Source: a bacterium (GTDB taxonomy: Bacteria > Desulfobacterota > DSWW01). Taken from it: DNA of 64,000 nt. Of the stretch, positions 42,278 through 51,439 are shown one piece after another. Position 1 is the first letter of the stretch; the number at the start of each line of letters is the position of its first letter. Location of the stretch: contig JANQFG010000137.1 of assembly GCA_028277985.1 (NCBI GenBank), forward strand, positions 1 through 64,000, read 5' to 3'. Under the pieces are notes generated by a model. The model made no database searches and was not told the DNA's origin. It saw only the letters and a list, made by a program, of their open reading frames with translations. Made by a program: the position numbers and the translations under genes.

Positions 42278-43690
42278 TCAAACACCGTCCATCGGGGAGC
42301 ATAGAATGCCGTATCCTCTTTCTCCAACCACCCTACCGCCGTCCACCACCTTCTTTCCCCTCACGAATACCTTTTCCGGATAGACCGCCCGTTTTCCATC
42401 ATAGAGGGTCCATTCGATTTTGTATTGTTCTTCCAGTTTCACTTCCCGTTCGTCCTTGAGATCAAAGACCGAGAGGTCCGCATCGGCGCCGACCTGCAGG
42501 CTTCCCTTCCTGGGGTAAAGGCCACAGACCCTGGCAGGGCCTTCGCTGGTAACCCTTACCAGCTGAGCCAGGTCGATACGGTCCCTGTTGACGCCTTCGC
42601 CCAGGAGAAGGGGAATCATGGTCTGCACCCCCGGAATCCCGGCCAGGGCCTGCCAGATATCCCCCTGCTTGAAAACGAGCGGATAGGCAACGTGGTCCGA
42701 ACCCATGCAGTCCACCTTACCTTCCCGGATCTTCTGCCACATCGCATCTACATTCTCCCGACTCCGCAGGGCGGGGGAGAGCTTGGCGAGGGTGCCTTTC
42801 TCGTCGAAGATGGAATCGTCCAGAACGAAATAGTGGGGACAGGACTCGACCGTAACTCTCACCCCTTCCCTCTTCGCCTGATCCACCATGTCGAGCCCTT
42901 CCACCAGGCTGCAGTGGGCGATGTTGATCTTTGCGTCCAGTTGCCCGGCGATGAACAGGGCCCTGTTCACGGCCTCCAACTCGGTAATCGGGGGGTGACA
43001 GTCCAGAAAGGCCCGGGCATCCTTCCGGCCCTCCGCCTTCAGCTTCTCCTCCAGGGTGTGGATGATGTCCTGGCTTTCCGCGTGAATGGTGCTCGTGAGC
43101 CCGGTCTTCTTGATTTCTTGCAGGGCTTCACACAGGGCTCCGTCGTGGTGATAGGGCATGAATTCCGCGACGCTTTGCTGCATGACCAGCTTGTAGCCGA
43201 CGGCACCCTTTTCCTTGAGGGGCAAAATGCCGCTCAGGTCCTCGGGCTTGCATGTCACCCACATCGCAAAATCCACAAAGGCCCTCGGTCCGATCGAAGA
43301 AAGCTTGGCGTCGAAGGTCTCTGCATCCGTGGTCGTGGGCAGTTGAAAGGGCATATCCACCACCGTGGTCACGCCTCCCAGCGCCGCCGCCCGGGTGGTG
43401 TCGGCAAAACCGTCCCAGCCTTTCAAGGCTTCGGCCCCCATGGCGGCCCCGAACATCTGATCCGCACCAGGATCCCCAGAATGTACGTGGGTATCGATCC
43501 CTCCCGGCAGAACCACTCTGCCGGTGATGTCGATCACGTCGTCCGCGTCCGGCAGGCTTCCCTGGCTGCCGATCGCCACGATTCTGCCTCCGCCGATTCC
43601 GAGGTCCGCATCCATGACGCCTTCGGATGTGGCCAGCTTCCCGTTCACGAGCTTTGTATCGAGCCTTTCCACAGCCCCCCCTTTCGTCAC
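42278..43690 (-). CDS. Cyclic amidohydrolase (allantoinase/dihydropyrimidinase/hydantoinase family)
   Basis: 470 aa amidohydrolase. Metal ligands are all visible: DTHVHSG (near 65-71), the carbamylated Lys in GYKLVMQQS, IHAES, NIAHCS, and GSDHVAY. HPPITELEAVNRALFIA resembles allantoinases. The enzyme should open a cyclic amide or ureide ring. GTG 43690 overlaps the M20 gene stop by 4 bp. With the M20 partner and two molybdenum hydroxylases it fits a purine- or hydantoin-like ring-opening step; E. coli has an analogous hyuA beside selenium hydroxylase genes. Exact substrate unknown. Confidence 0.87.
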   Translation of the reverse strand: MTKGGAVERLDTKLVNGKLATSEGVMDADLGIGGGRIVAIGSQGSLPDADDVIDITGRVVLPGGIDTHVHSGDPGADQMFGAAMGAEALKGWDGFADTTRAAALGGVTTVVDMPFQLPTTTDAETFDAKLSSIGPRAFVDFAMWVTCKPEDLSGILPLKEKGAVGYKLVMQQSVAEFMPYHHDGALCEALQEIKKTGLTSTIHAESQDIIHTLEEKLKAEGRKDARAFLDCHPPITELEAVNRALFIAGQLDAKINIAHCSLVEGLDMVDQAKREGVRVTVESCPHYFVLDDSIFDEKGTLAKLSPALRSRENVDAMWQKIREGKVDCMGSDHVAYPLVFKQGDIWQALAGIPGVQTMIPLLLGEGVNRDRIDLAQLVRVTSEGPARVCGLYPRKGSLQVGADADLSVFDLKDEREVKLEEQYKIEWTLYDGKRAVYPEKVFVRGKKVVDGGRVVGERGYGILCSPMDGV

Positions 43691-44880
43691 GCCCCAACTG
43701 CATTCATGGCCAGGAGGGCGTAAACCTTGATAGCGTCCATGTATTGATCCAGCTCCAGGTTCTCGTTCGGCGTATGCGCCTTCTTCGCGGTTCCCGGGCC
43801 GATGATGATCGTGGGAATCCCCTTCTCGGAAAAGATCCTACCGTCGCACACCTGCTCGTATCCCACGAAATCCGAGGGACGACCCAGCTCTTTCATCGTC
43901 TGTTGCGCCAGCCGGCAGATCGTCTCGTCCGGGGAGGTTTCAAAGGGAGAGGCAGCGGCCAACCGGACCAGAGTCGCTTCCACCTCCGGATCTTCCTTCC
44001 TGACCCGGTCGATCACGTCCTGAATCTCCTGGGTGACCCCATCCACCGTTTCGTTCGGAAGGGTTCGACGATCGATGACGACTTCACAAGAGTCCGCAAC
44101 AACGTTGAAACTGACCCCTCCCTGGATCGTTCCTATGTTCATGGTCGCAGGAGGCAGAAAGCCTGATTCTCGTCGGGCCAGAACCGGTACCAGGTCGGTC
44201 TGGAGACGGTAGAGGATCTTCGTCATCTTGTCGATCGCGTTCACTCCGACCCAGGGAGTGCTACCGTGGGCGGTCTTGCCCTTTGTGGTCAACACGTAGA
44301 CATTGATTCCCTTCTCCGCGATGGCGATCCCGCAATCGTTCGTGATCTCCCCTACTACAACCATGTCCGGCGAGTAGTGACCCTGCTCCATCAGGTACCC
44401 GGCGCCCTTGGCTGCGCCCGTCTCCTCGTCTCCCACGAAGCTCAACACCAAAGATCCCTTCAAAGAGACACTTTCCACGGAGAGTGCCTTGGCAGCCATC
44501 AGCATGGCAGCCACCCCCCCCTTCATGTCGGCCACGCCCCTGCCGTACATCAGGTTGCTCTTGATCACCGCCCCCAACGGATCCACCTCCCAGTTCGCCT
44601 CATTCCCGATCGGCACCGTATCCAGATGGCCGTTGTACAGGAGTTGGGGACGACCGCCCGGATTCAAAGTGATATTGATATTCGGGACAGCTTCGTCACA
44701 CGACACGATTTCGACGTTTTCAGTGAAGGTGCCGGCCGTTCGCTCGATCACTTCGACAGCCTTCCGCGTGTCGCCCGGCGGGTTGACGCTTTCCGCCTTC
44801 ACCAGGTCGGCCAGCAACTCGATCGCCTCGTCCATTGATTCCTCGATTCGCTTGAGTACCTTCTCTTTCACTGTATCCAT
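43687..44880 (-). CDS. M20 family metallo-amidohydrolase (ArgE/DapE/ygeY-type)
   Basis: 397 aa. YNGHLDTVPIGNEANW (His-x-Asp metal site), GRGVADMKGG, VGDEETGAAKG (catalytic Glu pair), the dimerisation domain around TTKGKTAHGSTPW and a C-terminal AHTPNE metal His are intact. M20 enzymes hydrolyse C-N bonds of N-acyl, N-carbamoyl or peptide substrates. Coupled directly to the cyclic amidohydrolase, it is a good candidate for cleaving the linear ureide or carbamoyl product of that ring-opening. DapE-like specificity is possible from sequence alone. Confidence 0.87.
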   Translation of the reverse strand: MDTVKEKVLKRIEESMDEAIELLADLVKAESVNPPGDTRKAVEVIERTAGTFTENVEIVSCDEAVPNINITLNPGGRPQLLYNGHLDTVPIGNEANWEVDPLGAVIKSNLMYGRGVADMKGGVAAMLMAAKALSVESVSLKGSLVLSFVGDEETGAAKGAGYLMEQGHYSPDMVVVGEITNDCGIAIAEKGINVYVLTTKGKTAHGSTPWVGVNAIDKMTKILYRLQTDLVPVLARRESGFLPPATMNIGTIQGGVSFNVVADSCEVVIDRRTLPNETVDGVTQEIQDVIDRVRKEDPEVEATLVRLAAASPFETSPDETICRLAQQTMKELGRPSDFVGYEQVCDGRIFSEKGIPTIIIGPGTAKKAHTPNENLELDQYMDAIKVYALLAMNAVGA

Positions 44881-44907
44881 GTGATTCGTCCTCGTTCCTT
44901 GTCCCGT

Positions 44908-47301
44908 TCAGGACCTTGTAGGCGATGCGGCAAGGGGGACGGGTTTCGCTTCTGCGGTCTTCCCGGACACCTTGAGCGCATCCACGATCTTCTCCGGTGT
45001 CAACGGCATGGTGCAGATCCTGACGCCGACGGCGTTGTAGACCGCGTTGTACACTGCAGGGGCTACCGTGTTCGTGGCTCCCTCCCCCACGCCCTTGGCA
45101 CCGAAGGGCCCGGTCGGCTCCACCGAGTCGGCCAGGAGGGTTTCCACATCCGGCATATCCAGAGCTGTCAGGAGCTTGTAATCCTTGAAATTGGGATTGA
45201 CCACGTGACCGTCCTCGGGATCGTAGACCACGTCCTCGGTCAAGGCGTAACCCATGCCCATGTGCAGCCCCCCAACGAGCTGTCCCCGGACTGCCTCCGG
45301 GTTGATGGGCGTACCCACATCCGCACTCTGGAAGACCCGCACGAGTTTCACTGCGCCGGTCAGGGTATCCACATCCACCTCCACGAAGGTAACCACAAAG
45401 TGAGGCGGACAGGCGGTCGCCCGATGGGAGGTGGTGCCGATGGCCGTGCCCAGCCCCTGGGACTGGGCGAACTCGAGCACCTCACGGATCGTCGTGCCCT
45501 GAGAGGGGTCCTTTACGGAGAAGACCCGACCGTCTCCGGTGTCGAGATCACGAGCAGGGACTTCGAGCATGAGACCGGCCCAGTCCAGGATCATGTCCTT
45601 CGCTTTCCCGCTTGCCGCCTTCACAGCACCTCCCACCGAGTAGACAGAGCGGCTCGCGTGGATCCAGTGCTCGTAGAGCGAGTTCTCGGTGCTCGCGTCC
45701 GTGACGATCACATCCTCGTATCGAATGCCCAGCTCCTCGGCAGCCATGACCGCCATGGCGGTCACGTTCCCACTGCCGAAATCAACCGCCGCCAGCGTCA
45801 GGTTGGCGGTGCCGTCCTCATTCATCTTTACGATGGCGCCGCTGTAGTCCAGCATATACGAGGCCGGCTTCTCCGAGCCGGCACCGGAGGTGTGAAACCC
45901 ACTCGCCATGCCGATGCCCCGCTTGATCCAAGGACGGTCTTCATAAGGAGCGTATCCCTTCCTGTTGTCCCAGCCAATTCGCTTCGCGCCTTCATGCACG
46001 AGTTGCTCCAAACCGCAACTCTGGATGCTGGAAGTGATCTCCATGCCCTGCCCGATGAAATGGTCCCCCTCCCCGGGGTTGTTCTTGCGACGCAGCTCTA
46101 CCGGGTCCATGCCCAGCTCTTCCGCGAGGATGTCCATTTGGGACTCCACGGCAAAATGCACCTGAGGATTCCCCGCTCCTCTCATGGCACACAACGGAGG
46201 TGTATTCGTATATACGGAGCGGCCGTCAAATCTCTTGTTCGGACACCGGTACTTGGAAAGGAAGAACCCGCACATGAGGGAACACATCCCGGGCAGGGGC
46301 TCGTAAGCCCCAACGCCGTCGGCAAGCCACATGTCCATGGCGACCAGTGTGCCGTCCTTCATGGCGCCGGTCCTGAGCTTGATCAGAGCCGGGTGCCGCC
46401 CGCCGTCGAGAAACATTTCTTCCCTCGTATCTTCGAGCTTGACGGGCATCCCTGCCTTGAGGGCCAGGGCGGCACAGATGAAGTCGGTGAAGTGCACGTA
46501 GATATAGAGGCCGAAGGCCCCGCCGGGTGACACCCGGTGGAGGCGGATCTTGCCCAGCGTGATTCCGAGTGACGCGGCCAGGCAGATGCGGTGAGGATGG
46601 ATTCCCTGGGAATGGCTCCAGATCTCCAGCCCCCCTCCCGGCAGGGGCCGGCACAGGCTGGCTGCACAGTTGAGCGGGGCATTGTGAGGCCGGCCTGTGC
46701 GAAACGTATTCTCCACGACCACGTCCGCCTTCCTCAGCCCTTCTTCGACGTCACCGAAGGCCCCTTCCGTCATTCCCGGCAACGAGTTCGAGTTGTTGAC
46801 GATCGGTATTTCGGTTCCTCCCCACAAGACTGCCTCGTGTACCGAGGGAGCATCGGGTTGCATGGCCTCTTCGAAGTCGAAGACTGCGGGCAGCCTTTCG
46901 TACTCGACCTCGATCTTTGCAATCGCCTCCTCGGCAGCTTCCACGCTGGTCGCGGCAACGGCTGCCACACGATCCCCCACATGGCGGACTTCCTGCTCGA
47001 GTATGTGTGCGTCCGTGAAATTCGGGGCAGAAGGGCTCACGGCATTGGCTCGATACACAGGCTTGTCGAGAACGTCATCAGGAGTCAGGACGGCTCGCAC
47101 GCCCGGGACCGCCTCGGCCCCGCGGGTATCGATCCGCTTCACCCGTGCGTGCGCATGAGGACTCCTCAGGACCTTGGCGTGGAGCATGCCGGGAACGGAC
47201 ATGTCACCTACGTACGAATAACTACCGCTCACCTTCTCTACCACGTCGACCCTGGGATGGGATTTTCCGATGACGCGGAACGGTCTTCTCTCTTCTACCA
47301 T
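44908..47301 (-). CDS. Molybdenum hydroxylase large (molybdopterin-binding) subunit, set II
   Basis: 797 aa of the xanthine-dehydrogenase/aldehyde-oxidase type. It starts with FRVIGKSHPRVDVVEKVSGSYSYVGDM, has the cofactor blocks GGAFGLYIYVHFTDF and MRGAGNPQVHFAVESQMD, and the C-terminal GPFGAKGVGEGATNTVAPAV where the Glu of GVGE is the catalytic base. It hydroxylates a carbon next to ring nitrogen with water as oxygen donor. Adjacent accessory genes (xdhC, mocA, yqeBC) suggest a sulfurated or selenium-containing cofactor. Set order is 2Fe-2S, FAD, Mo. Confidence 0.92.
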   Translation of the reverse strand: MVEERRPFRVIGKSHPRVDVVEKVSGSYSYVGDMSVPGMLHAKVLRSPHAHARVKRIDTRGAEAVPGVRAVLTPDDVLDKPVYRANAVSPSAPNFTDAHILEQEVRHVGDRVAAVAATSVEAAEEAIAKIEVEYERLPAVFDFEEAMQPDAPSVHEAVLWGGTEIPIVNNSNSLPGMTEGAFGDVEEGLRKADVVVENTFRTGRPHNAPLNCAASLCRPLPGGGLEIWSHSQGIHPHRICLAASLGITLGKIRLHRVSPGGAFGLYIYVHFTDFICAALALKAGMPVKLEDTREEMFLDGGRHPALIKLRTGAMKDGTLVAMDMWLADGVGAYEPLPGMCSLMCGFFLSKYRCPNKRFDGRSVYTNTPPLCAMRGAGNPQVHFAVESQMDILAEELGMDPVELRRKNNPGEGDHFIGQGMEITSSIQSCGLEQLVHEGAKRIGWDNRKGYAPYEDRPWIKRGIGMASGFHTSGAGSEKPASYMLDYSGAIVKMNEDGTANLTLAAVDFGSGNVTAMAVMAAEELGIRYEDVIVTDASTENSLYEHWIHASRSVYSVGGAVKAASGKAKDMILDWAGLMLEVPARDLDTGDGRVFSVKDPSQGTTIREVLEFAQSQGLGTAIGTTSHRATACPPHFVVTFVEVDVDTLTGAVKLVRVFQSADVGTPINPEAVRGQLVGGLHMGMGYALTEDVVYDPEDGHVVNPNFKDYKLLTALDMPDVETLLADSVEPTGPFGAKGVGEGATNTVAPAVYNAVYNAVGVRICTMPLTPEKIVDALKVSGKTAEAKPVPLAASPTRS

Positions 47302-47346
47302 GGCTTGCCTCTCTTCTCGGCGGGCCGTTCCCCTCCGATCGGAATC

Positions 47347-48225
47347 TCAGGAAGAAGCTCGATCGATCGCCTTTCTCAGAGTCCGTTCCATCAGCACACG
47401 ACTCAGCTCTTTCCGATACGCTGCCGTTGCGCGAACATCGCTTATGGGGCGTATTTCCTCAGAGGCCTGTTCTGCGACCCGAACCAGAAGCTCTTCTTCA
47501 GGCTTGTTCCCCTCGAGCATCTCTTCGGCACGGGTGGCTCGCATGGGGGTAGGCGCCACGGCCCCGAGCGCAATGCGGACGTCTCTACAGACGCCGTCCT
47601 CCGCCAGCGCAATACGAACCGCAACGTTTACCACTGCCAGATCCGCGACCGCCACCCTGCCCTTCCTGGCAAACGCTGCCCCGGCAGGCTGAGGATGCGC
47701 AGGTACGCGGATCTCCGTGAGCAACTCGCCCTGTGCAAGAGCGGTCTTCCTTGCATCCAGAAAGAAGTCGGTGATAGGCAGCATCCTTGCGCCATCCGGA
47801 CCGGCGATCTTCAAGCTCGCGTCCAGGACCAGTAGAGGAACTGCGCTGTCGGCACACGGTACGGCAGCGCACAGATTCCCTCCAACGGTAGCCACATTCC
47901 GGATTTGCGGAGTGCCCATTTGACGGGCCGCCTCGGCCAGAACGGAGTGACCGCACGCGTCGAGAACCGGATTCACGGCCATGTCCGAGAACGTGGCCCT
48001 CGCTCCAATGTGAAGGCCCTTTTCATCGGAGCGGATGTAGTCGAGGTCGAGACCGGAGATGTCGACGAGTACCTCGAGGGCCGGATCCTTTTCGGACATC
48101 AGGTCCGTACCTCCTGCCAGCACTCTCGCCTTTTCACCATGTTCGGCCAAGAGCCGGCTTGCCTCTTCGACCGAAGCAGGCCTGACGTACTCAGACGGAC
48201 GAAACAGACCCTTTGCCTCCATCAT
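47347..48225 (-). CDS. Molybdenum hydroxylase FAD-binding subunit, set II
   Basis: 292 aa with the FAD-binding signatures of the CoxM/XdhB family: ARVLAGGTDLMSEKDPALEVLVDISGL near the N-terminus and TPQIRNVATVGGNLCAAVPCADSAVPLL, plus a C-terminal CO dehydrogenase flavoprotein domain. It accepts electrons from the 2Fe-2S subunit and passes them to the acceptor. The start ATG 48225 overlaps the 2Fe-2S gene stop (ATGA) and follows GAAGAGGGA; the longer frame to 48327 is inside the upstream gene. Confidence 0.9.
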   Translation of the reverse strand: MMEAKGLFRPSEYVRPASVEEASRLLAEHGEKARVLAGGTDLMSEKDPALEVLVDISGLDLDYIRSDEKGLHIGARATFSDMAVNPVLDACGHSVLAEAARQMGTPQIRNVATVGGNLCAAVPCADSAVPLLVLDASLKIAGPDGARMLPITDFFLDARKTALAQGELLTEIRVPAHPQPAGAAFARKGRVAVADLAVVNVAVRIALAEDGVCRDVRIALGAVAPTPMRATRAEEMLEGNKPEEELLVRVAEQASEEIRPISDVRATAAYRKELSRVLMERTLRKAIDRASS

Positions 48226-48728
48226 CGTTGTCCCTCTTCGCGAACCGTGTCTGACCCCATCCCCTCTACCTCGGGAGCTGCGGCCAGGATCGCCTCCACG
48301 ATCTGCTGATATCCGGTGCATCGGCACGTGTTACCCGATAAGCCGATTCGCACCTCCGCTTCGGTGGGCCGTGGGTTCCTGTCAAGAAGGGCCTTGGCCG
48401 ACAGAATCATCCCTGGAGTGCAATAACCACACTGAACAGCATCGTGCTCGATGAACTTCTCCTGCAGGGGATGAAGCTCGTTCCGCTTCGAAATGCCTTT
48501 GATGGTAGTGATCCGCTTGCCGTCCGCCTGAACGGCCGGCATGAGGCAGGAGCATATCGCGTTGCCCTCCACGAGCACAGTGCACGCGCCACATTCGCCC
48601 TCACGGCAACTGGTCTTCACCTCGGTGAATCCCAGCTTTTCCCGTAACACACTCAACAGGGTGTGATAGGGTGCGACGCTGACTTGATGGTCCGTGCCGT
48701 TCACGTTCAGCGTGATCTCCATCATCAT
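48222..48728 (-). CDS. Molybdenum hydroxylase 2Fe-2S subunit, set II
   Basis: 168 aa. The plant-type ferredoxin site CREGECGACTVLVEGNAICSC and the C-terminal four-helix bundle with QCGYCTPGMIL and CRCTGY carry the two 2Fe-2S clusters expected in XdhA/CoxS small subunits. Three ATG codons in a row (48728, 48725, 48722) follow GGGGAGA; the first overlaps the UbiX stop codon by 4 bp and is used here. It begins the second hydroxylase set directly after the ubiX-like gene, which couples the two enzymes. Confidence 0.92.
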   Translation of the reverse strand: MMMEITLNVNGTDHQVSVAPYHTLLSVLREKLGFTEVKTSCREGECGACTVLVEGNAICSCLMPAVQADGKRITTIKGISKRNELHPLQEKFIEHDAVQCGYCTPGMILSAKALLDRNPRPTEAEVRIGLSGNTCRCTGYQQIVEAILAAAPEVEGMGSDTVREEGQR

Positions 48729-49297
48729 TCTCCCCAACGTTCAAACAGGTCGTGTTCGATCCCGAAGAAATCGAGGATCTTGCCCACCGTCTGGTCGATG
48801 AGATCGTCGATGGTTTTCGGCTTATGATAGAAGGCCGGAATCGGCGGCAGGATGTGGGCCCCCATGTCGGCAGCCTGGCTCATCAACCGGAGATGGCCCT
48901 TGTGCAGGGGTGTTTCCCGGACAACGAGGACCAGCTTTCGCTTCTCCTTGAGCGTCACATCCGCGGCCCGCTCGATCAGATTATTCGCATAGGAGTTTGC
49001 GACCCCGGACAGGGTCTTCATTGTGCAGGGGGCAATGACCATGCCGGCTGTCAAATAAGAACCACTGGCCAGAGACGCTGCAAGATCCCTGTCGTCATAG
49101 CTGTGGTCCGCCATCGCCTCCACGTCCTTCACCTTGTAGTCGGTCTCCAGTTCGATGACCTGCCTGCCCGACTCGGAGATGACCAGGTGGGTCTCGAGGC
49201 CCTTTTCCTTCAGCAACTCGAGGCTTCTCACCCCGTAGAGCGCGCCGCTCGCCCCTGTGATTCCGACAATGATTCTCTCGGGCACGGTCTTCTTCAT
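48725..49297 (-). CDS. ubiX: UbiX-like flavin prenyltransferase
   Basis: 190 aa. ITGASGALYGVRSLELLKEKGLETHLVIS at the start and the GMVIAPCTMKTLSGVANSYANNLIERAADVTLKEKRKLVLVVRETPLH block define UbiX/Pad1. It makes prenylated FMN, the cofactor of UbiD decarboxylases. The UbiD gene is two genes upstream, so it probably supplies that enzyme. Its end overlaps the start of the 2Fe-2S gene, and its own start overlaps the LpdD-like gene stop by 4 bp. The conserved catalytic Glu/Tyr were not individually verified. Confidence 0.92.
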   Translation of the reverse strand: MKKTVPERIIVGITGASGALYGVRSLELLKEKGLETHLVISESGRQVIELETDYKVKDVEAMADHSYDDRDLAASLASGSYLTAGMVIAPCTMKTLSGVANSYANNLIERAADVTLKEKRKLVLVVRETPLHKGHLRLMSQAADMGAHILPPIPAFYHKPKTIDDLIDQTVGKILDFFGIEHDLFERWGE

Positions 49298-49701
49298 GAC
49301 TTTCCTCCGGTACCAGGGGAAGGAGATTCAGCTTCGATCCGGTCCATGACCAGGTCGAGGAGCATCCGGGTGTGACGGACCACTCTCTGGATGCCCTCTT
49401 CGCTCAGGTTGTCCCAGTGGATGCCGGCCGTAACGACCACATGTGTATTGAAACGGGCGGCAAGTTTCTCCGCGGCCTGTTTGGCCAGATCGTCCTCTTT
49501 GTGCCCGACGTAACAGATCACCGAAGCCGTCGCGCTCGTCACGGCAGGGTCTTTCAGACTCGGCCTTGGCTGCGCCACGGCAACGGCGCCGATGTGAGGC
49601 TTTTCCCCGCCGCTAATGGCAACGAGCAGGTCCTCGCCGATCGACCGCACGTACGCTTCGATGTCGTACTCACCCTCGGTAGTTGCGACATGAAATTGCA
49701 T
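49294..49701 (-). CDS. LpdD-like small protein (prenyl-FMN chaperone-type)
   Basis: 135 aa. The pattern GGEKPHIGAVAVAQPRPS..., YVGHKEDDLAKQAAEKLAARFNTHVVVTAGIHWDNLSEEGIQRV matches small LpdD-type proteins found with UbiD decarboxylases, which are thought to help deliver prenyl-FMN. It sits exactly between ubiD and ubiX, as in gallate-decarboxylase-like clusters. Assignment rests on this recalled pattern and context; I could not search. Start ATG 49701; a 162-bp spacer with a repeat separates it from ubiD. Confidence 0.7.
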   Translation of the reverse strand: MQFHVATTEGEYDIEAYVRSIGEDLLVAISGGEKPHIGAVAVAQPRPSLKDPAVTSATASVICYVGHKEDDLAKQAAEKLAARFNTHVVVTAGIHWDNLSEEGIQRVVRHTRMLLDLVMDRIEAESPSPGTGGKS

Positions 49702-49788
49702 TTTGTGTCACCATCGCTTCCCGCAAGGTCAGGTATGGCCGCTTCTTCTGGCTCACGTGGACCTCTTTTTCTTTTCGGTTGCGGGAAC

Positions 49789-49827
49789 GGGGTCTGACCC
49801 CCGATCCCTGATCCCTGACCCCCCACT
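49789..49827. repeat. GGGGTCTGACCCC element with tandem CCCTGA copies
   Basis: GGGGTCTGACCCC (49789-49801) is a perfect inverted repeat with one central base, followed by two GATCCCTGA-type copies ending in ACCCCCC. The same 13-mer occurs at 60515-60527. It lies in the spacer between ubiD and the LpdD-like gene. Confidence 0.6.
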
Positions 49828-49863
49828 TCCCACCGAACCGACGAAACCGGATAACCTCAGCCA

Positions 49864-51378
49864 CTAAGGGAGTCCCAGTTCGTCTTTCAGTTTGTTGTAC
49901 ACCCTTTGCTCGAGCTCTTTGGATGCCGTTGTTCTGCGTGGGAGAGGATCCGAGAAGCCGTCGATCCTCTCCGGGACCTTGATCGTTGCGTCGATACCCA
50001 CCTGGGACTGGCCCGTTTCGAGCATCTGCAGGGGCATCGGATTCGGGAGCCCGCAGACCGACGGATCCCAACCGTGGATTGCGGGCATGTCCTTGTAGAT
50101 CGTGATGTCTTCCGCAGGCTGTACGTTGTTCTGCAGGGCCACCATGATCTCCCCCATATTATCCGGATCGACCTCGGGTCCCACAACCAGAATGCACTTG
50201 GCCCACATACCGGGTTTCATGCTCCATACGGCCCGCATCACCTGTTTGGCAAAGTGTGCGTACGGTTTGTGCCCTATCTGAACGATCACGAGGCTGTTGT
50301 GCATATTGCCGGGCGGAACCGGGATCACGATCTTCTTGATGTGATTCACCCACTTCCGGATCGCGTAAAGAGAGGCGGTTTCCATTACGTTGATCCAGTA
50401 GGCATGCTCGTAGTTCGGGGGCTGATGGGTCTCCACCACCATGGGCCAGAGCGCCTCTTTCCTTCGGGTGATGCATTTGACCCTGCATTTCGCCCCGCCA
50501 AAGGAGGCCCGGAGGGTGTACCCGAAAAACTCGCCGAAGGGGCCGAACTCGGCCGGGTCGATGAACGGGTCGTACAGCTCCCCCTCGATCACGAAATGGG
50601 CCGACGCGGGAACCTCGAGATCCACGGTTTCACACTTCACCAACTCCACCGGCTTGCCCCGCAGGCAACCGGCAAGGGCGAGCTCATCTGCGCCGTAACG
50701 AATCCCTGCCCCGCCGGTCATCATGACCGTGGGATCGAGACCGACCGCGATCGCGACTTCCAGGGGCTTTCCGTTCATCTTTCCCAGATGCTCGCCGCAA
50801 TGATTGGCACCCGGTGCCACGAAAGAGGCAAAGTGCCTCTTCTGCAGTTCTTCCGGATACGGTTCGTTCGTCTCCGGGCGCACGTCCAGAAAAGCGTGGC
50901 GGTAACATCCCGCATTCCGAATGCCGGTCTCCGGGTCCTTCGAGATGGTCAGGCCCTGCGTGATGTATGCATTGTGCTCGAGTTCCCCGCCCCATATGGC
51001 CGGGAGCTGCTTCCACAAGTCGATTTCATCTTCCCCTATGATGATTTCTTTGCAAGGCCCGCTCTCGACCATAACCGGATCGAGCCACTCGGACTCGTTC
51101 TCCACTGCATGCAGAACTTTTGCGATCGCCTCGTCCCGCGTCTCTGTACCCAGGGCCATACAGGTCCTTTTCCAGGAACCGAAGGCCCAGGTAAGCATGG
51201 GTATGTCGAGATTCGCCTTCATGTTCTCGCATATCACAGCGGGTCCGCCGTGGTCGCCCAGGACCTTCGACATCCCGGAGAGATCGTACTTGGCGTCGAT
51301 CTCCGCCCGAATCCGCTTGAGCTCGCCCAGTTCCTCTAACTCTGCCAGGAAGTCGTCTAAGCTATGATACGGAAACAT
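49864..51378 (-). CDS. UbiD family (prenyl-FMN-dependent) decarboxylase
   Basis: 504 aa, length typical of UbiD. Visible blocks include GIRNAGCYRHAFLDVRP (Arg region near 160), FVAPGANHCGEHLGK, and the active-site segment AEFGPFGEFFGY at 276-287. In most family members the motif reads EGPFGE; here the residue before GPFG is Phe278, with Glu277 one place earlier, while Glu283 is retained. The enzyme reversibly decarboxylates an aromatic, heteroaromatic or unsaturated acid. Flanked by hydroxylase set I upstream and LpdD-like and UbiX downstream. ATG 51378 follows CAGGAGGG. Confidence 0.9.
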   Translation of the reverse strand: MFPYHSLDDFLAELEELGELKRIRAEIDAKYDLSGMSKVLGDHGGPAVICENMKANLDIPMLTWAFGSWKRTCMALGTETRDEAIAKVLHAVENESEWLDPVMVESGPCKEIIIGEDEIDLWKQLPAIWGGELEHNAYITQGLTISKDPETGIRNAGCYRHAFLDVRPETNEPYPEELQKRHFASFVAPGANHCGEHLGKMNGKPLEVAIAVGLDPTVMMTGGAGIRYGADELALAGCLRGKPVELVKCETVDLEVPASAHFVIEGELYDPFIDPAEFGPFGEFFGYTLRASFGGAKCRVKCITRRKEALWPMVVETHQPPNYEHAYWINVMETASLYAIRKWVNHIKKIVIPVPPGNMHNSLVIVQIGHKPYAHFAKQVMRAVWSMKPGMWAKCILVVGPEVDPDNMGEIMVALQNNVQPAEDITIYKDMPAIHGWDPSVCGLPNPMPLQMLETGQSQVGIDATIKVPERIDGFSDPLPRRTTASKELEQRVYNKLKDELGLP

Positions 51379-51439
51379 CCTTCCCTCCTGGATTGCGCTT
51401 GCGCGCCCTCGCAATGTCCACCTTTTCACACAGTGTCAA

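Noticed and set aside
44881..46530. 549-codon plus-strand open frame
   Set aside because: Antisense to the set II large subunit; no recognisable protein pattern.
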